The position numbers and the translations under genes are program-made. From positions 1-64,000 of the forward strand of contig JAMFSL010000134.1 in the NCBI GenBank assembly GCA_026225275.1: 64,000 nucleotides of DNA, given 5' to 3'. Below are positions 36,231-44,644 of this stretch, piece by piece. This DNA is from Puia dinghuensis (GTDB lineage: Bacteria; Bacteroidota; Bacteroidia; Chitinophagales; Chitinophagaceae). Positions within the stretch are counted from its first letter, which is position 1, and every line of letters begins with the position of its first letter. The notes under the pieces were generated by a model, which saw only the letters and a list, made by a program, of their open reading frames with translations, was not told where the DNA came from and did not search any database.

Positions 36231-38653
36231 AAAAGATAAATATCAATGTTATATTTCCTCTTATGGCACTGGGCATATTGACCTTCGTATTGTCCCAGTC
36301 AATATTCAGGATGCCCCCTCTTGGAAAATTTCTCAACCCGTTTATTGGTATAGTTCAAAATGAAAATGAGGCCCTTGCTCAAAAAAACGAAACTATCATC
36401 GGTAAAATGGGAACTATCGAGCCGGTTTCCGTATATTTTGATAGCAGGAAGGTTCCTCATATCTATGCCGCAAACGAGGAAGATCTTTTTTTTAGCCAGG
36501 GTTTTGTCACTGCTTACATGCGATTATGGCAGATTGATTTTTTAAGTTTTGCATCCGCAGGAAGGTTGTCTGAAATATTCGAAGACGGTTTTCTGGGATA
36601 TGACCGGAATCAAAGAAGAATAGGTATTCTTGACGCGGCAAAGTCGTCCCTTGCCATGATGGAAAAAGATCCGGAAACTTACAAAGTCATATCTGCGTAT
36701 ACAAGAGGCGTCAATGCTTATATCGGACAGTTAAGTTATAAAACGCTGCCTCTGGAGTACAAACTCCTGGGATACAAGCCTGAGCCATGGACAAATTTGA
36801 AAAGTGTCCTGATCATGAAATATATGGCCAATACATTGTCAGGGTATGAAGAGGATTTTTCCATGTCCACTCTCATTTTGACACTGGGGGAGACCACCTT
36901 TAACAAGTTATTCCCCGATTTCTCCCCGCGTATAACACCGGAAGTAACGAATCCGCAACCCACCTCCCTGACCTCATTTTTACCGGTCAAAAAACCCGGA
37001 TACCTGGATTATGGATTTTTATCGGGCAGCGCTATTGTTCCTGATAGTACATACAATCCTCACCTCGGCAGTAATTCATGGGTCGTTTCCGGTAAAAAGA
37101 CAAAATCCGGATTTCCTATCCTTTGTAATGATCCCCATTTGGGCCTTTCCCTCCCTTCTATCTGGCTTGAAATGCAACTCATAGCTCCCGGCATCAATGT
37201 TTACGGTGTGTCCATACCCGGCACGCCTGCAATAATCATCGGATTCAATGAAAATATTGCGTGGGGATCCACTAATGGCATGGACGACGTGAAAGACTGG
37301 TATAAGCTGAAAATTAAGGGTAACTACGAGAAATATGAACTGGACGGGCAATGGAAAAGTCTTGATTATACCATCGATACCATAAAGAGAAGGGACCAGG
37401 CTCCATTCTATGACACGATATATCATACAGTATTCGGCCCGGTCGTATTCGACAGAACCTTTTTAGGCCAGCACCCTGAATTTCTGAATTATGCATTGAA
37501 ATGGGAATTACATCGTCCTTCCAATGATATTCTCTCCTTTATAGACTTGGACAAGGCCAGAAACTATCAGGATTATAAAGAGGCGTTGAAACATTATATG
37601 TGTCCTACTCAGAATTTCACCTTCGCATGTAAAGACAATACGATTGCCCTCATCCACCAGGGCGCCATGGCTGTTAAAAGCTCGGGGCAGGGGAAGTTCG
37701 TCATGGATGGGACGACCAGTGCCCAACTTCATCCTGGCTATATTCCCGAGGACAGTTTGCCACAGGTTTTGAATCCATCCTGCAATTATCTATTATCTGC
37801 CAACCAACATCCGACCTCAGCCAACTACGGCTATTACTATAACGGCTATTACAGAGAGAACAGGGCCAACAGGATCGGCGAACTGCTTGAAAACAACAAC
37901 CAGTTCGATATTAAAGAGATGGAGGCCATGCAATTGGACAATGTTAACGTTTTCGCGACAGACGCGTTGCCGGTTCTGATAAAGAATACCAATGTGAGTA
38001 AATTAACGGCAGAGCAAAAAGATGTGCTCCGAAATCTCCTTTCCTGGAAAGGGACCTATAATGCCGACGATTTGAATGCCCAGTTTTTCGAATTATGGTG
38101 GACAAACATTAAGGATCTTACCTGGGATGAATTCGACATGTACTCATTTCAAACGAAACGGCCGGATGATTATATACTATTGAATCTGATTGAAAAAGAA
38201 CCGACGAACGTATTTTTTGACAAGCAAGGAACGTCCATGAAAGAAACGGCACAGGATATAATTGCTGAGTCTTTTGTTTCGGCTTTTAATAAATACTGTG
38301 AACTGAAAAAGGAGGCGGGTGTAAAATGGGGTGATTTTAACAAGGTCAATATCATGCATCTGATGAAAATTAAAGCATTTAGTTGTATAGGTCTTATTTC
38401 CGGAGGGCATCCAGAGGCCATTAATGCGTCGTCCGGCACCTGGGGACCTTCGTGGAGGATGATCGTGGAATTAAGTGATCAGGGACCCAAAGCTTTCGGA
38501 ATATATGCTGGAGGCCAGTCAGGGAATGTTGCCAGCGCGTTCTACGACGACTTTGTAGGTGATTGGAATAAAGGGCATTATTATCCCCTGAATTTTTATA
38601 TGTCGAAGGAAGAAGCGCAGAAGAAAGCTGAAAATACCTGGATAATAAGATAA
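36227..38653 (+). CDS. Penicillin acylase-family Ntn hydrolase (periplasmic, PvdQ-like role proposed)
   Basis: This 808-residue precursor begins with an N-terminal hydrophobic segment (FPLMALGILTFVLS) that should act as signal or membrane anchor. Penicillin acylases cut themselves so that a Ser becomes the new N-terminus of the beta chain. Here the expected site is Ser282 in GSNSWVVSG, preceded by an alpha chain of about 250 residues; LCNDPHLGLSLPSIW follows, as in the family. Members remove acyl groups from penicillin G, homoserine lactones or, in PvdQ, the fatty acid from the pyoverdine precursor in the periplasm. Its place directly behind a PvdE-like exporter suggests it trims an N-acyl group from the exported peptide. 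Self-protection by hydrolysis is the alternative. Confidence 0.92.
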   Translation: MKKININVIFPLMALGILTFVLSQSIFRMPPLGKFLNPFIGIVQNENEALAQKNETIIGKMGTIEPVSVYFDSRKVPHIYAANEEDLFFSQGFVTAYMRLWQIDFLSFASAGRLSEIFEDGFLGYDRNQRRIGILDAAKSSLAMMEKDPETYKVISAYTRGVNAYIGQLSYKTLPLEYKLLGYKPEPWTNLKSVLIMKYMANTLSGYEEDFSMSTLILTLGETTFNKLFPDFSPRITPEVTNPQPTSLTSFLPVKKPGYLDYGFLSGSAIVPDSTYNPHLGSNSWVVSGKKTKSGFPILCNDPHLGLSLPSIWLEMQLIAPGINVYGVSIPGTPAIIIGFNENIAWGSTNGMDDVKDWYKLKIKGNYEKYELDGQWKSLDYTIDTIKRRDQAPFYDTIYHTVFGPVVFDRTFLGQHPEFLNYALKWELHRPSNDILSFIDLDKARNYQDYKEALKHYMCPTQNFTFACKDNTIALIHQGAMAVKSSGQGKFVMDGTTSAQLHPGYIPEDSLPQVLNPSCNYLLSANQHPTSANYGYYYNGYYRENRANRIGELLENNNQFDIKEMEAMQLDNVNVFATDALPVLIKNTNVSKLTAEQKDVLRNLLSWKGTYNADDLNAQFFELWWTNIKDLTWDEFDMYSFQTKRPDDYILLNLIEKEPTNVFFDKQGTSMKETAQDIIAESFVSAFNKYCELKKEAGVKWGDFNKVNIMHLMKIKAFSCIGLISGGHPEAINASSGTWGPSWRMIVELSDQGPKAFGIYAGGQSGNVASAFYDDFVGDWNKGHYYPLNFYMSKEEAQKKAENTWIIR

Positions 38654-38681
38654 ATAACTATTGTGCATTCAATGAAATTTT

Positions 38682-39077
38682 ATGAAAAAAATAATTATTG
38701 GGGACAATTCGAGGGCTTTTCTTATTCTGCTTCCTATCCTTATCGGAACGGAAATGATAGACAGTATTCCATGGTGGATTTTTGTTATTCCTGTTATGAT
38801 CTTTGGGGCGATCACGTCGCTTTATAAATGGCAGGTCTCCGGTTTTCTTACGGGATTTATCTGCGGATTTATCATTTGGTTCGGCACCAACGTCTTTTAT
38901 GACAGCACATTGCCTGGGAAAGTTTTCGGCAGGGTAGGGAGCATGTTTTCTCTTCCCGGCATTGTTGTAATATTCTGCAGTGGTCTGGTTGGCGGAATAT
39001 TAACGGGAATCGCCCTACATGCAGGAAGAAATTTATTTATCGCGGAGGCGCTTAACGAGGACAAAAAATTTGGTTGA
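38682..39077 (+). CDS. Small membrane protein, unknown function
   Basis: This 131-residue protein appears to have four hydrophobic segments (roughly 11-26, 31-47, 53-70 and 91-113) and a short charged C-terminus ending NEDKKFG. I do not recognise a family. It lies 28 bases after the acylase on the same strand, so it is probably cotranscribed with the end of the NRPS operon. A role as an accessory export or immunity protein is possible but only by position. Confidence 0.75.
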   Translation: MKKIIIGDNSRAFLILLPILIGTEMIDSIPWWIFVIPVMIFGAITSLYKWQVSGFLTGFICGFIIWFGTNVFYDSTLPGKVFGRVGSMFSLPGIVVIFCSGLVGGILTGIALHAGRNLFIAEALNEDKKFG

Positions 39078-39128
39078 GCTTCTATCTCTGATTTGCAGGA
39101 AATTTATTTTATTTTTAATCTATAAATC

Positions 39129-39323
39129 ATGAAAGAAGAAAAAGACATTTTCACGAAAATAGAAGAATTTAAGGAAAATATTCTTCGGATCGAGGAAGGC
39201 AAGCAAAAAGAACTGCAGAGAGATATCAACAAAAGAAACGTCCGGATCCTATCATTTTATAACCGGGAACGAAGCGTCTACGAGTTTGCTATTGATCAAT
39301 TGGAATGGCTGTTGACCGACTAA
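39129..39323 (+). CDS. Small charged helical protein of 64 residues, unknown
   Basis: The protein is short, highly charged and probably all helical (KIEEFKENILRIEEGKQKEL), with an aromatic-acidic end (FAIDQLEWLLTD). It has no signal peptide, no Cys, and no leader-core layout of the kind seen in ribosomal peptides. It lies 51 bases after the membrane protein and about 23 bases before the glycosyltransferase start, so it reads as part of the operon. The region just upstream is AT-rich. I do not recognise the family. Confidence 0.6.
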   Translation: MKEEKDIFTKIEEFKENILRIEEGKQKELQRDINKRNVRILSFYNRERSVYEFAIDQLEWLLTD

Positions 39324-39346
39324 GGCTAACAATTATACTTAATCTT

Positions 39347-40249
39347 ATGAAAAGGAAAAAAATTCGCGTAATTTCTATTGGAGGCATTGGCGACGTTATA
39401 CTGAGTACGCCCATATATCAATTTTTAAAAAAGCAGAAATATTGCAAAGTTGTCGTTTTTTGTGTCAGGCCGGAACATAAGGAAATATATCAGGGTAACC
39501 CGCATATCGACGAGTTGAGAGACATCCGTTTTATTTCTAATCCTGTATATTTTATACAATATTACCTGAAGCTCGCAAGGTTCTATACCTTTTATTATGG
39601 CCAGCTGGCTCCCAGCCTGTCTTATAAGACGCAAGCGGCCGTTTTAATGGGAGAAATGATGGATGTGAAAGTCGAAGATACGAGGGTTCAATTGTATTTG
39701 ACTAAAGAGGAAGAAGAAAAAGCGGCCAAAATGATGTCCGGATACAGAAATCCCATTATCATACATCCCGCCTCGTTGACGTCGAAAAATCAGGAATGGC
39801 CGATGGAAAATTGGGAAACATTGATAAAAGAATTGCCTGATTATACATTTATCCAGCTTGGATCCGGCGAAAACGAAAAGATCGGGGGTGCCATAGATTT
39901 AAGGGACAAGACCACGCTGAGGGAGGCGATCGCCCTTATTAAATATGCTAAAGGATTTGTTGGAATAAATTCCGCATTTTCCCATGTCACGAATGCATTC
40001 GACATTCGCGGAGTAGTTCTATTCGGGCCTTCCAATCCGGATATATGGGGACATTCCAACAATATCAATTTGTATAATAAACTAAGATGCTCCCCCTGTA
40101 TCGATTTATTACTGGATGCAAGCTGTCCTTATGGGAAACCCTGTATGCACAGCATCACTGTCCGCGAAGTAAAAGAGGCCTTACTGACGCAGTTACAGGA
40201 AAAAAAATATGCCGAACTAAAAGTAAATCACAATCCGCTGTATGTTTAA
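39347..40249 (+). CDS. Glycosyltransferase family 9-like protein (heptosyltransferase-type)
   Basis: I prefer ATG 39347 (MKRKKIRVISIGGIGDV) over the in-frame ATG at 39305, which lies inside the preceding gene; this gives 300 residues. The N-terminal GGIGDVILSTPI is the GT9 glycine loop. The C-terminal half has the typical IIHPAS and FVGINSAFSHVTNAF plus VLFGPSNPDIWG stretches, the nucleotide-sugar half of the GT-B fold. Cys-rich CSPCID...CPYGKPC near the end is shared with many heptosyltransferase relatives. GT9 enzymes add sugars to lipopolysaccharide core and similar glycans on the cytoplasmic face. The stop overlaps the next gene by 8 bases (ATGTTTAA). Confidence 0.87.
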   Translation: MKRKKIRVISIGGIGDVILSTPIYQFLKKQKYCKVVVFCVRPEHKEIYQGNPHIDELRDIRFISNPVYFIQYYLKLARFYTFYYGQLAPSLSYKTQAAVLMGEMMDVKVEDTRVQLYLTKEEEEKAAKMMSGYRNPIIIHPASLTSKNQEWPMENWETLIKELPDYTFIQLGSGENEKIGGAIDLRDKTTLREAIALIKYAKGFVGINSAFSHVTNAFDIRGVVLFGPSNPDIWGHSNNINLYNKLRCSPCIDLLLDASCPYGKPCMHSITVREVKEALLTQLQEKKYAELKVNHNPLYV

Positions 40250-42662
40250 TCATTATATTAAGATCGCTTTCCGCTATCTGTTGAAAAATATGAAGTTCAG
40301 CTTTATCAATATCGCCGGTCTGTCAATCGGCATATTATGCTGCCTTTATATTATATTATTTGTCCAAGATCAATATAGCTTTGACAAGCATCTCAGTGAT
40401 GCGAAAGATATTTTTCGGGTAACGTCCTCCTTGAGGCTGCCGGGAGAAAAGGTGAATGATATGGCTACTTCATCCCCGCCGGTTGCTCCCGCGTTGAAAA
40501 ATGATTTTGGCGAAGTCCTGGATTTTACCCGGGTGATACCTACGGGAATGGTTGGGATAGCCCAGCATTTGCTCAGATATAATGATAAGTCTTTTTATGA
40601 GACGAATGCCGTCTATGTGGATTCGACCTTTTTCGACCTGTTCACCTATAAGTTCATCGAAGGAAATGCGTCGGAAGTTTTAAAAGAACCCTATTCCATT
40701 GTCTTGTTAAAACCAACCGCTGATAAGCTTTTCGACAAAAGCGACCCGATCGGCAAAACGATCGAAATAGATAACTCATTTGGAAAACAGAAGTTCAAAG
40801 TGACCGGCGTGGTTGATGAAAGTCTGGGTAAATCCTGTATTCATGCTAATATGTTTATTACCATGAATAGCGGTGATTTCGGTAATTTTATCCGGAATAA
40901 CGATACCTGGTCGGGAAATAACTTTGTTCAATCCTATATCAAGCTGGTACCCAATAGTAACGCGGCGCTACTGGAAAAAAAATTGCCCGCATTTTTGAAG
41001 AAATATGCACAATCGCAGCTGAAAAGCGCCGGCATGGAGAAGGAGCTGCATCTTCAGCCAGTGACTTCGATCCATACGACGAAGGGATACGATGCGGAAA
41101 TGGATAAGACCGTAAGCCCTTCCTTTTTGTATATCTTATTGTCGATCGCTGCGCTGATCCTGGTCGTGGCGTGTATCAACTTTATGAATCTGACGACCGC
41201 CCGTGCCTCAAAAAGGGCAAAGGAAGTAGGAGTAAGGAAAGTCATCGGCGCTGAAAGAATGGATCTTGTCAAACAGTTTCTCGGCGAATCCTTTTTGTTA
41301 TCTTTGATGGGAGTTATCGTCGCCTTACCTTTATTATGGTTGGTGCTGCCCTACCTTAATAGAATGACCAGGTCAGATATACATTTTTCCTCTCTGATCG
41401 ATTACAGGTTTTTTCTCTTCCTGGTTTGTCTTATTGTTATAACTGGCCTTGTTGCAGGTAGTTATCCATCGTTTTACCTTTCTGCCTTCAGGGCGATTAA
41501 AGTTATAAAAGGTGATTTTTCAAATCATGTTTCCGCTGCGGGAATACGCCGGTCGTTGGTAGTATTTCAATTCGTCTTGTCTACAGTCCTTATTTCAGGC
41601 ATCATCATTATTTATTACCAGTTGAATTATATAAATACAAAAGACCTGGGATTTGAGAAGGATCAGAAACTTATTTTCTCATTTCACACGGAGGAGACGA
41701 AAAGGGAAATGCAATCCTTTATTGATGATCTGCGGAGTTTATCTGAAGTGAAGAATGTCAGTAAATCGGATAGTTATCTGGGACAGCCCGGATTTCATGA
41801 TGTGAGCCTTTATCCGATCGCGGGAAGCATGGCCAATTCAATTGGAGCCCAATATATATCTGATGATGAATATTTCGTCAGGGCGACAGGAATCAAATTA
41901 ATAAGCGGAAGGGATTTCAGATCTTTTGATTCAAGTAGGATATTGGTGAATGAGTCATTTATAAAGAGATTGGGCTTGAAACCTGAGACGGCGCCGGGAA
42001 CCAGGCTGCATACGCAGGGAAATGAGTTGCTTGAAATCGTCGGCGTGATGAAAGATTTCAATTATAATTCTCTGCATGAGGATGTGAAGCCCTTTATGCT
42101 CGTGTATGATCAGAATAATAGTGATTTTTCTGATATTATTTTGAATGTCAACAGTAGAAATTATAAGATTCTGTTAGGAAATCTGGAATCCTTTTGGCAT
42201 AAAGATATACCGAATACGCCTTTTGAATATGCGTTTCTCGATCAGGAGGTTCAAAAGCAATATGAGACAGAGACCACTCTGGCCAATATCATCAATTCGT
42301 TTACCCTGGTAGCCATATTCGTTTCTTGCTTAGGTTTGTTCGGATTGGTGGCTTTCAGCGCAGAGCAAAGAACAAAAGAACTGGGCATAAGAAAAGTCTT
42401 GGGCGCGAGCATTGCGGGACTCACTACTCTGCTATCCAAGGATTTTCTTAAGCTGGTTACCATCGCCATACTTATTGCAATTCCAATTTCCTTGTGGGTA
42501 ATGAATAAATGGTTGCAACAGTTCGCCTACAGGATCGAGATAAAATGGTGGATGTTCGCTTTCGCCGGGCTGCTGGCCATATTTATAGCAATGTGCACAG
42601 TAAGTTTTCAGGCCGTAAAGGCTGCCCTATCCAATCCTATAAAAAGCCTCCGTTCTGAATAA
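40242..42662 (+). CDS. FtsX/MacB-type ABC transporter permease, two-unit Bacteroidota form
   Basis: This 806-residue permease has the typical Bacteroidota layout: N-terminal membrane segment (FSFINIAGLSIGILCCLY), a large periplasmic MacB-like domain, an FtsX membrane block (ARASKRAKEVGVRKVIGA), a second periplasmic domain, and a second FtsX block (SAEQRTKELGIRKVLGAS) ending in SNPIKSLRSE. Such permeases couple a separate cytoplasmic ATPase to mechanical work across the periplasm, as in MacB peptide and macrolide efflux. No partner ATPase is encoded in the window. It overlaps the GT9 gene, so it is likely cotranscribed; whether it protects the producer from the NRPS peptide cannot be told from sequence. 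Confidence 0.93.
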   Translation: MFNHYIKIAFRYLLKNMKFSFINIAGLSIGILCCLYIILFVQDQYSFDKHLSDAKDIFRVTSSLRLPGEKVNDMATSSPPVAPALKNDFGEVLDFTRVIPTGMVGIAQHLLRYNDKSFYETNAVYVDSTFFDLFTYKFIEGNASEVLKEPYSIVLLKPTADKLFDKSDPIGKTIEIDNSFGKQKFKVTGVVDESLGKSCIHANMFITMNSGDFGNFIRNNDTWSGNNFVQSYIKLVPNSNAALLEKKLPAFLKKYAQSQLKSAGMEKELHLQPVTSIHTTKGYDAEMDKTVSPSFLYILLSIAALILVVACINFMNLTTARASKRAKEVGVRKVIGAERMDLVKQFLGESFLLSLMGVIVALPLLWLVLPYLNRMTRSDIHFSSLIDYRFFLFLVCLIVITGLVAGSYPSFYLSAFRAIKVIKGDFSNHVSAAGIRRSLVVFQFVLSTVLISGIIIIYYQLNYINTKDLGFEKDQKLIFSFHTEETKREMQSFIDDLRSLSEVKNVSKSDSYLGQPGFHDVSLYPIAGSMANSIGAQYISDDEYFVRATGIKLISGRDFRSFDSSRILVNESFIKRLGLKPETAPGTRLHTQGNELLEIVGVMKDFNYNSLHEDVKPFMLVYDQNNSDFSDIILNVNSRNYKILLGNLESFWHKDIPNTPFEYAFLDQEVQKQYETETTLANIINSFTLVAIFVSCLGLFGLVAFSAEQRTKELGIRKVLGASIAGLTTLLSKDFLKLVTIAILIAIPISLWVMNKWLQQFAYRIEIKWWMFAFAGLLAIFIAMCTVSFQAVKAALSNPIKSLRSE

Positions 42663-42699
42663 AACGAGTTTGTAACTCCTCTCATTTATTTTAACACCT

Positions 42700-43968
42700 A
42701 TGAATTTTAAAAATCATAAAAAGTGGATGGTAAATCCATTTCGGGGATTTATTGACGCCTGCAGGAAGTACATGATAAGAGGTAACCCGGCCAGAAATAC
42801 CTTTACAGAAGATTTTATTCGGAAAAACAACTACCGGCTGACAGGCGGCCAGAGAAAGGCACTAAAAAAAGAGTGGACCTCATTTGTCGGTACGATTGAA
42901 AGTTATCCCAATAAATTTTTCGGGCGTGGAATTGTAATTTGCGCGGGCGGAATGAGCTATACCACTTGCGCCTGGGTGTGCATATCCGTTGCCAGGAAAT
43001 TGGGGTGTACGCTGCCCATCGAGTTATGGTATGACGGTCCGGAATTGAACAGGACTTTGATCCGGCAATTTGAAAATCTTCAGGTGAATTGCAGGAACTG
43101 CAGGGACTATACGAAATCGGCAATACAAGGGTTCGCAATGAAGCCTTTTGCCATCTTAAATAGTTCTTTCAGGGAAATCCTCTTGCTGGACGCAGATAAT
43201 AACTGCACCAAAGACCCTGCCTATTTATTCGACAATAGCGAATATTTGCATCACGGCGCGGTTTTTTGGCCAGATTTCTGGAAAACGTCGAAGGAAAACC
43301 CTATTTGGAAGATTATAGGATCCAAACAATTCGAGTTACCGGAACAGGAGAGCGGTCAAATCGTTATCGACAAAGAGAAATGTTGGAAAGAATTGAATTT
43401 GTGCATGTATTTTAACTATCAATCCCAACATTATTATAAAATGCTCCTGGGTGACAAAGATACTTTCAAGTTCGCATGGCTTGCTCTCGGGCGCAATTAC
43501 TATATGATACCTACTCCACCCGGACTCTGTGGATTTTCGGATCAGGGAGATGAATTCTATGGTTTGTCGATGGTCCAGCACGATATGAATGGATCAGTCC
43601 TATTTCTTCATCGAAATCTTCTTAAATGGGATCAGACCAGGGACGATGAGATATTATGGACTAAAATAAAGAGAAGGCGAAAGACCTTAAAGCCAGTAAG
43701 ATTTAAACCCAAGTGGGTTGTCGTAGGAGATTCCAGTCAACATTTTGTCGATATGGAAGGAGATGTGGAAATACTCTCCTTTTGCGATCTTTTTGATAGA
43801 TATGAGGAACAGTGCCTGGAGTTCCTGAAAGAGCTGCGAAAATCGGAACCTTATCTTCAGTTTATCCTTTATCTGTATTTTCTCAAGACAAGATCCGGGT
43901 ACTCGGAGGATATGAATCTGTTTTCTGAATTCCATTACCTGTCCCACGCATTGAAAACCTCTGCTTAA
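42700..43968 (+). CDS. GT71-like (alpha-mannosyltransferase MNN1-type) glycosyltransferase
   Basis: This 422-residue protein has the marks of a GT-A enzyme: GRGIVICAGGMSYTT near residue 70-85, LPIELWYDGPE, and an ILLLDADNNCTKDP stretch carrying the DxD-type metal site, followed by AVFWPDFW. These match the Mannosyl_trans3 group better than other families I know. There is no signal peptide. Sugar donor and acceptor are unknown. It stands 37 bases after the permease and 13 bases before the DUF4254 gene on the same strand. Confidence 0.75.
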   Translation: MNFKNHKKWMVNPFRGFIDACRKYMIRGNPARNTFTEDFIRKNNYRLTGGQRKALKKEWTSFVGTIESYPNKFFGRGIVICAGGMSYTTCAWVCISVARKLGCTLPIELWYDGPELNRTLIRQFENLQVNCRNCRDYTKSAIQGFAMKPFAILNSSFREILLLDADNNCTKDPAYLFDNSEYLHHGAVFWPDFWKTSKENPIWKIIGSKQFELPEQESGQIVIDKEKCWKELNLCMYFNYQSQHYYKMLLGDKDTFKFAWLALGRNYYMIPTPPGLCGFSDQGDEFYGLSMVQHDMNGSVLFLHRNLLKWDQTRDDEILWTKIKRRRKTLKPVRFKPKWVVVGDSSQHFVDMEGDVEILSFCDLFDRYEEQCLEFLKELRKSEPYLQFILYLYFLKTRSGYSEDMNLFSEFHYLSHALKTSA

Positions 43969-43981
43969 AAATTGTACATAG

Positions 43982-44644
43982 ATGTTTCTTTTAGATAAAA
44001 ACCTGACTATTTTCGATAATTTTAAAATTTTGAGTCAAACTGTTGGCTGTATTTATGAACGGGTTATCGAGGACTATCATATACTTGATTCGATCGAACA
44101 ACCCATGCGTAATCCTTATCCTGATGAAAAGATAGAGCATTTGTTTTATCTAAAGTGTTGGATTGATACGGTGCAATGGCATCTGGAAGATGAAGTGCGA
44201 AATCCGGATATGAATTCAAATGAACTTTTGAAAATTAAACGGAGCATAGATTTTCTGAATGGACAGCGTACCGACAAAGTGGAATTAATCGATAGTTTCT
44301 TCGTTGAAAGGTTTAAAGAGATCCTCCCTCTCCCAGATGCCCGTATAAATAGCGAGAGCCCTGCCTGGGCATTGGATCGTTTGTCTATCAATTCTTTGAA
44401 AATATACCATATGAAGCTGGAGACGTTGCGCAAGGATGCGAATGATAGCCATGTCCAAAGATGCAAATATAAGTTGGAAATACTGCGCGAACAGCAAAAA
44501 GACCTGTTCCTCAGTATTAATGAATTGCTTCAGGAGATTTCTGAAGGAAAGAAATATATGAAAGTGTATAAACAAATGAAGATGTATAATGACCCGACTC
44601 TTAACCCGGTGTTGTACAAAGATGTAAGGAAAGACATTTTATAG
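43982..44644 (+). CDS. DUF4254 family protein
   Basis: This 220-residue soluble protein matches DUF4254, a family usually found beside GT9 enzymes in Bacteroidota: RNPYPDEKIEHL, YLKCWIDTVQWHLEDEVRNP, and the later RTDKVELIDSFF. It is predicted to be largely helical. The biochemical role is not known; the constant neighbourhood suggests a part in surface glycan synthesis. The gene ends 6 bases inside the convergent GT9-like gene. Confidence 0.85.
   Translation: MFLLDKNLTIFDNFKILSQTVGCIYERVIEDYHILDSIEQPMRNPYPDEKIEHLFYLKCWIDTVQWHLEDEVRNPDMNSNELLKIKRSIDFLNGQRTDKVELIDSFFVERFKEILPLPDARINSESPAWALDRLSINSLKIYHMKLETLRKDANDSHVQRCKYKLEILREQQKDLFLSINELLQEISEGKKYMKVYKQMKMYNDPTLNPVLYKDVRKDIL

Noticed and set aside
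36227-38653. Penicillin acylase could mean a beta-lactam pathway.
   Set aside because: No beta-lactam synthetase, IPNS or related gene is present; the neighbours are a peptide exporter and NRPS genes.
1-38653. The cluster could make a siderophore, given possible beta-hydroxy-Asn, a basic residue and PvdE/PvdQ-like genes.
   Set aside because: No ornithine N-hydroxylase, formyl- or acetyltransferase, catechol genes or adjacent siderophore receptor are in the window. It is kept only as an analogy for maturation; upstream sequence could revive it.
42700-43968. The GT71-like protein as an NRPS tailoring enzyme.
   Set aside because: Position is suggestive, but its neighbours GT9 and DUF4254 are typical of surface-glycan loci, so no peptide role is claimed.
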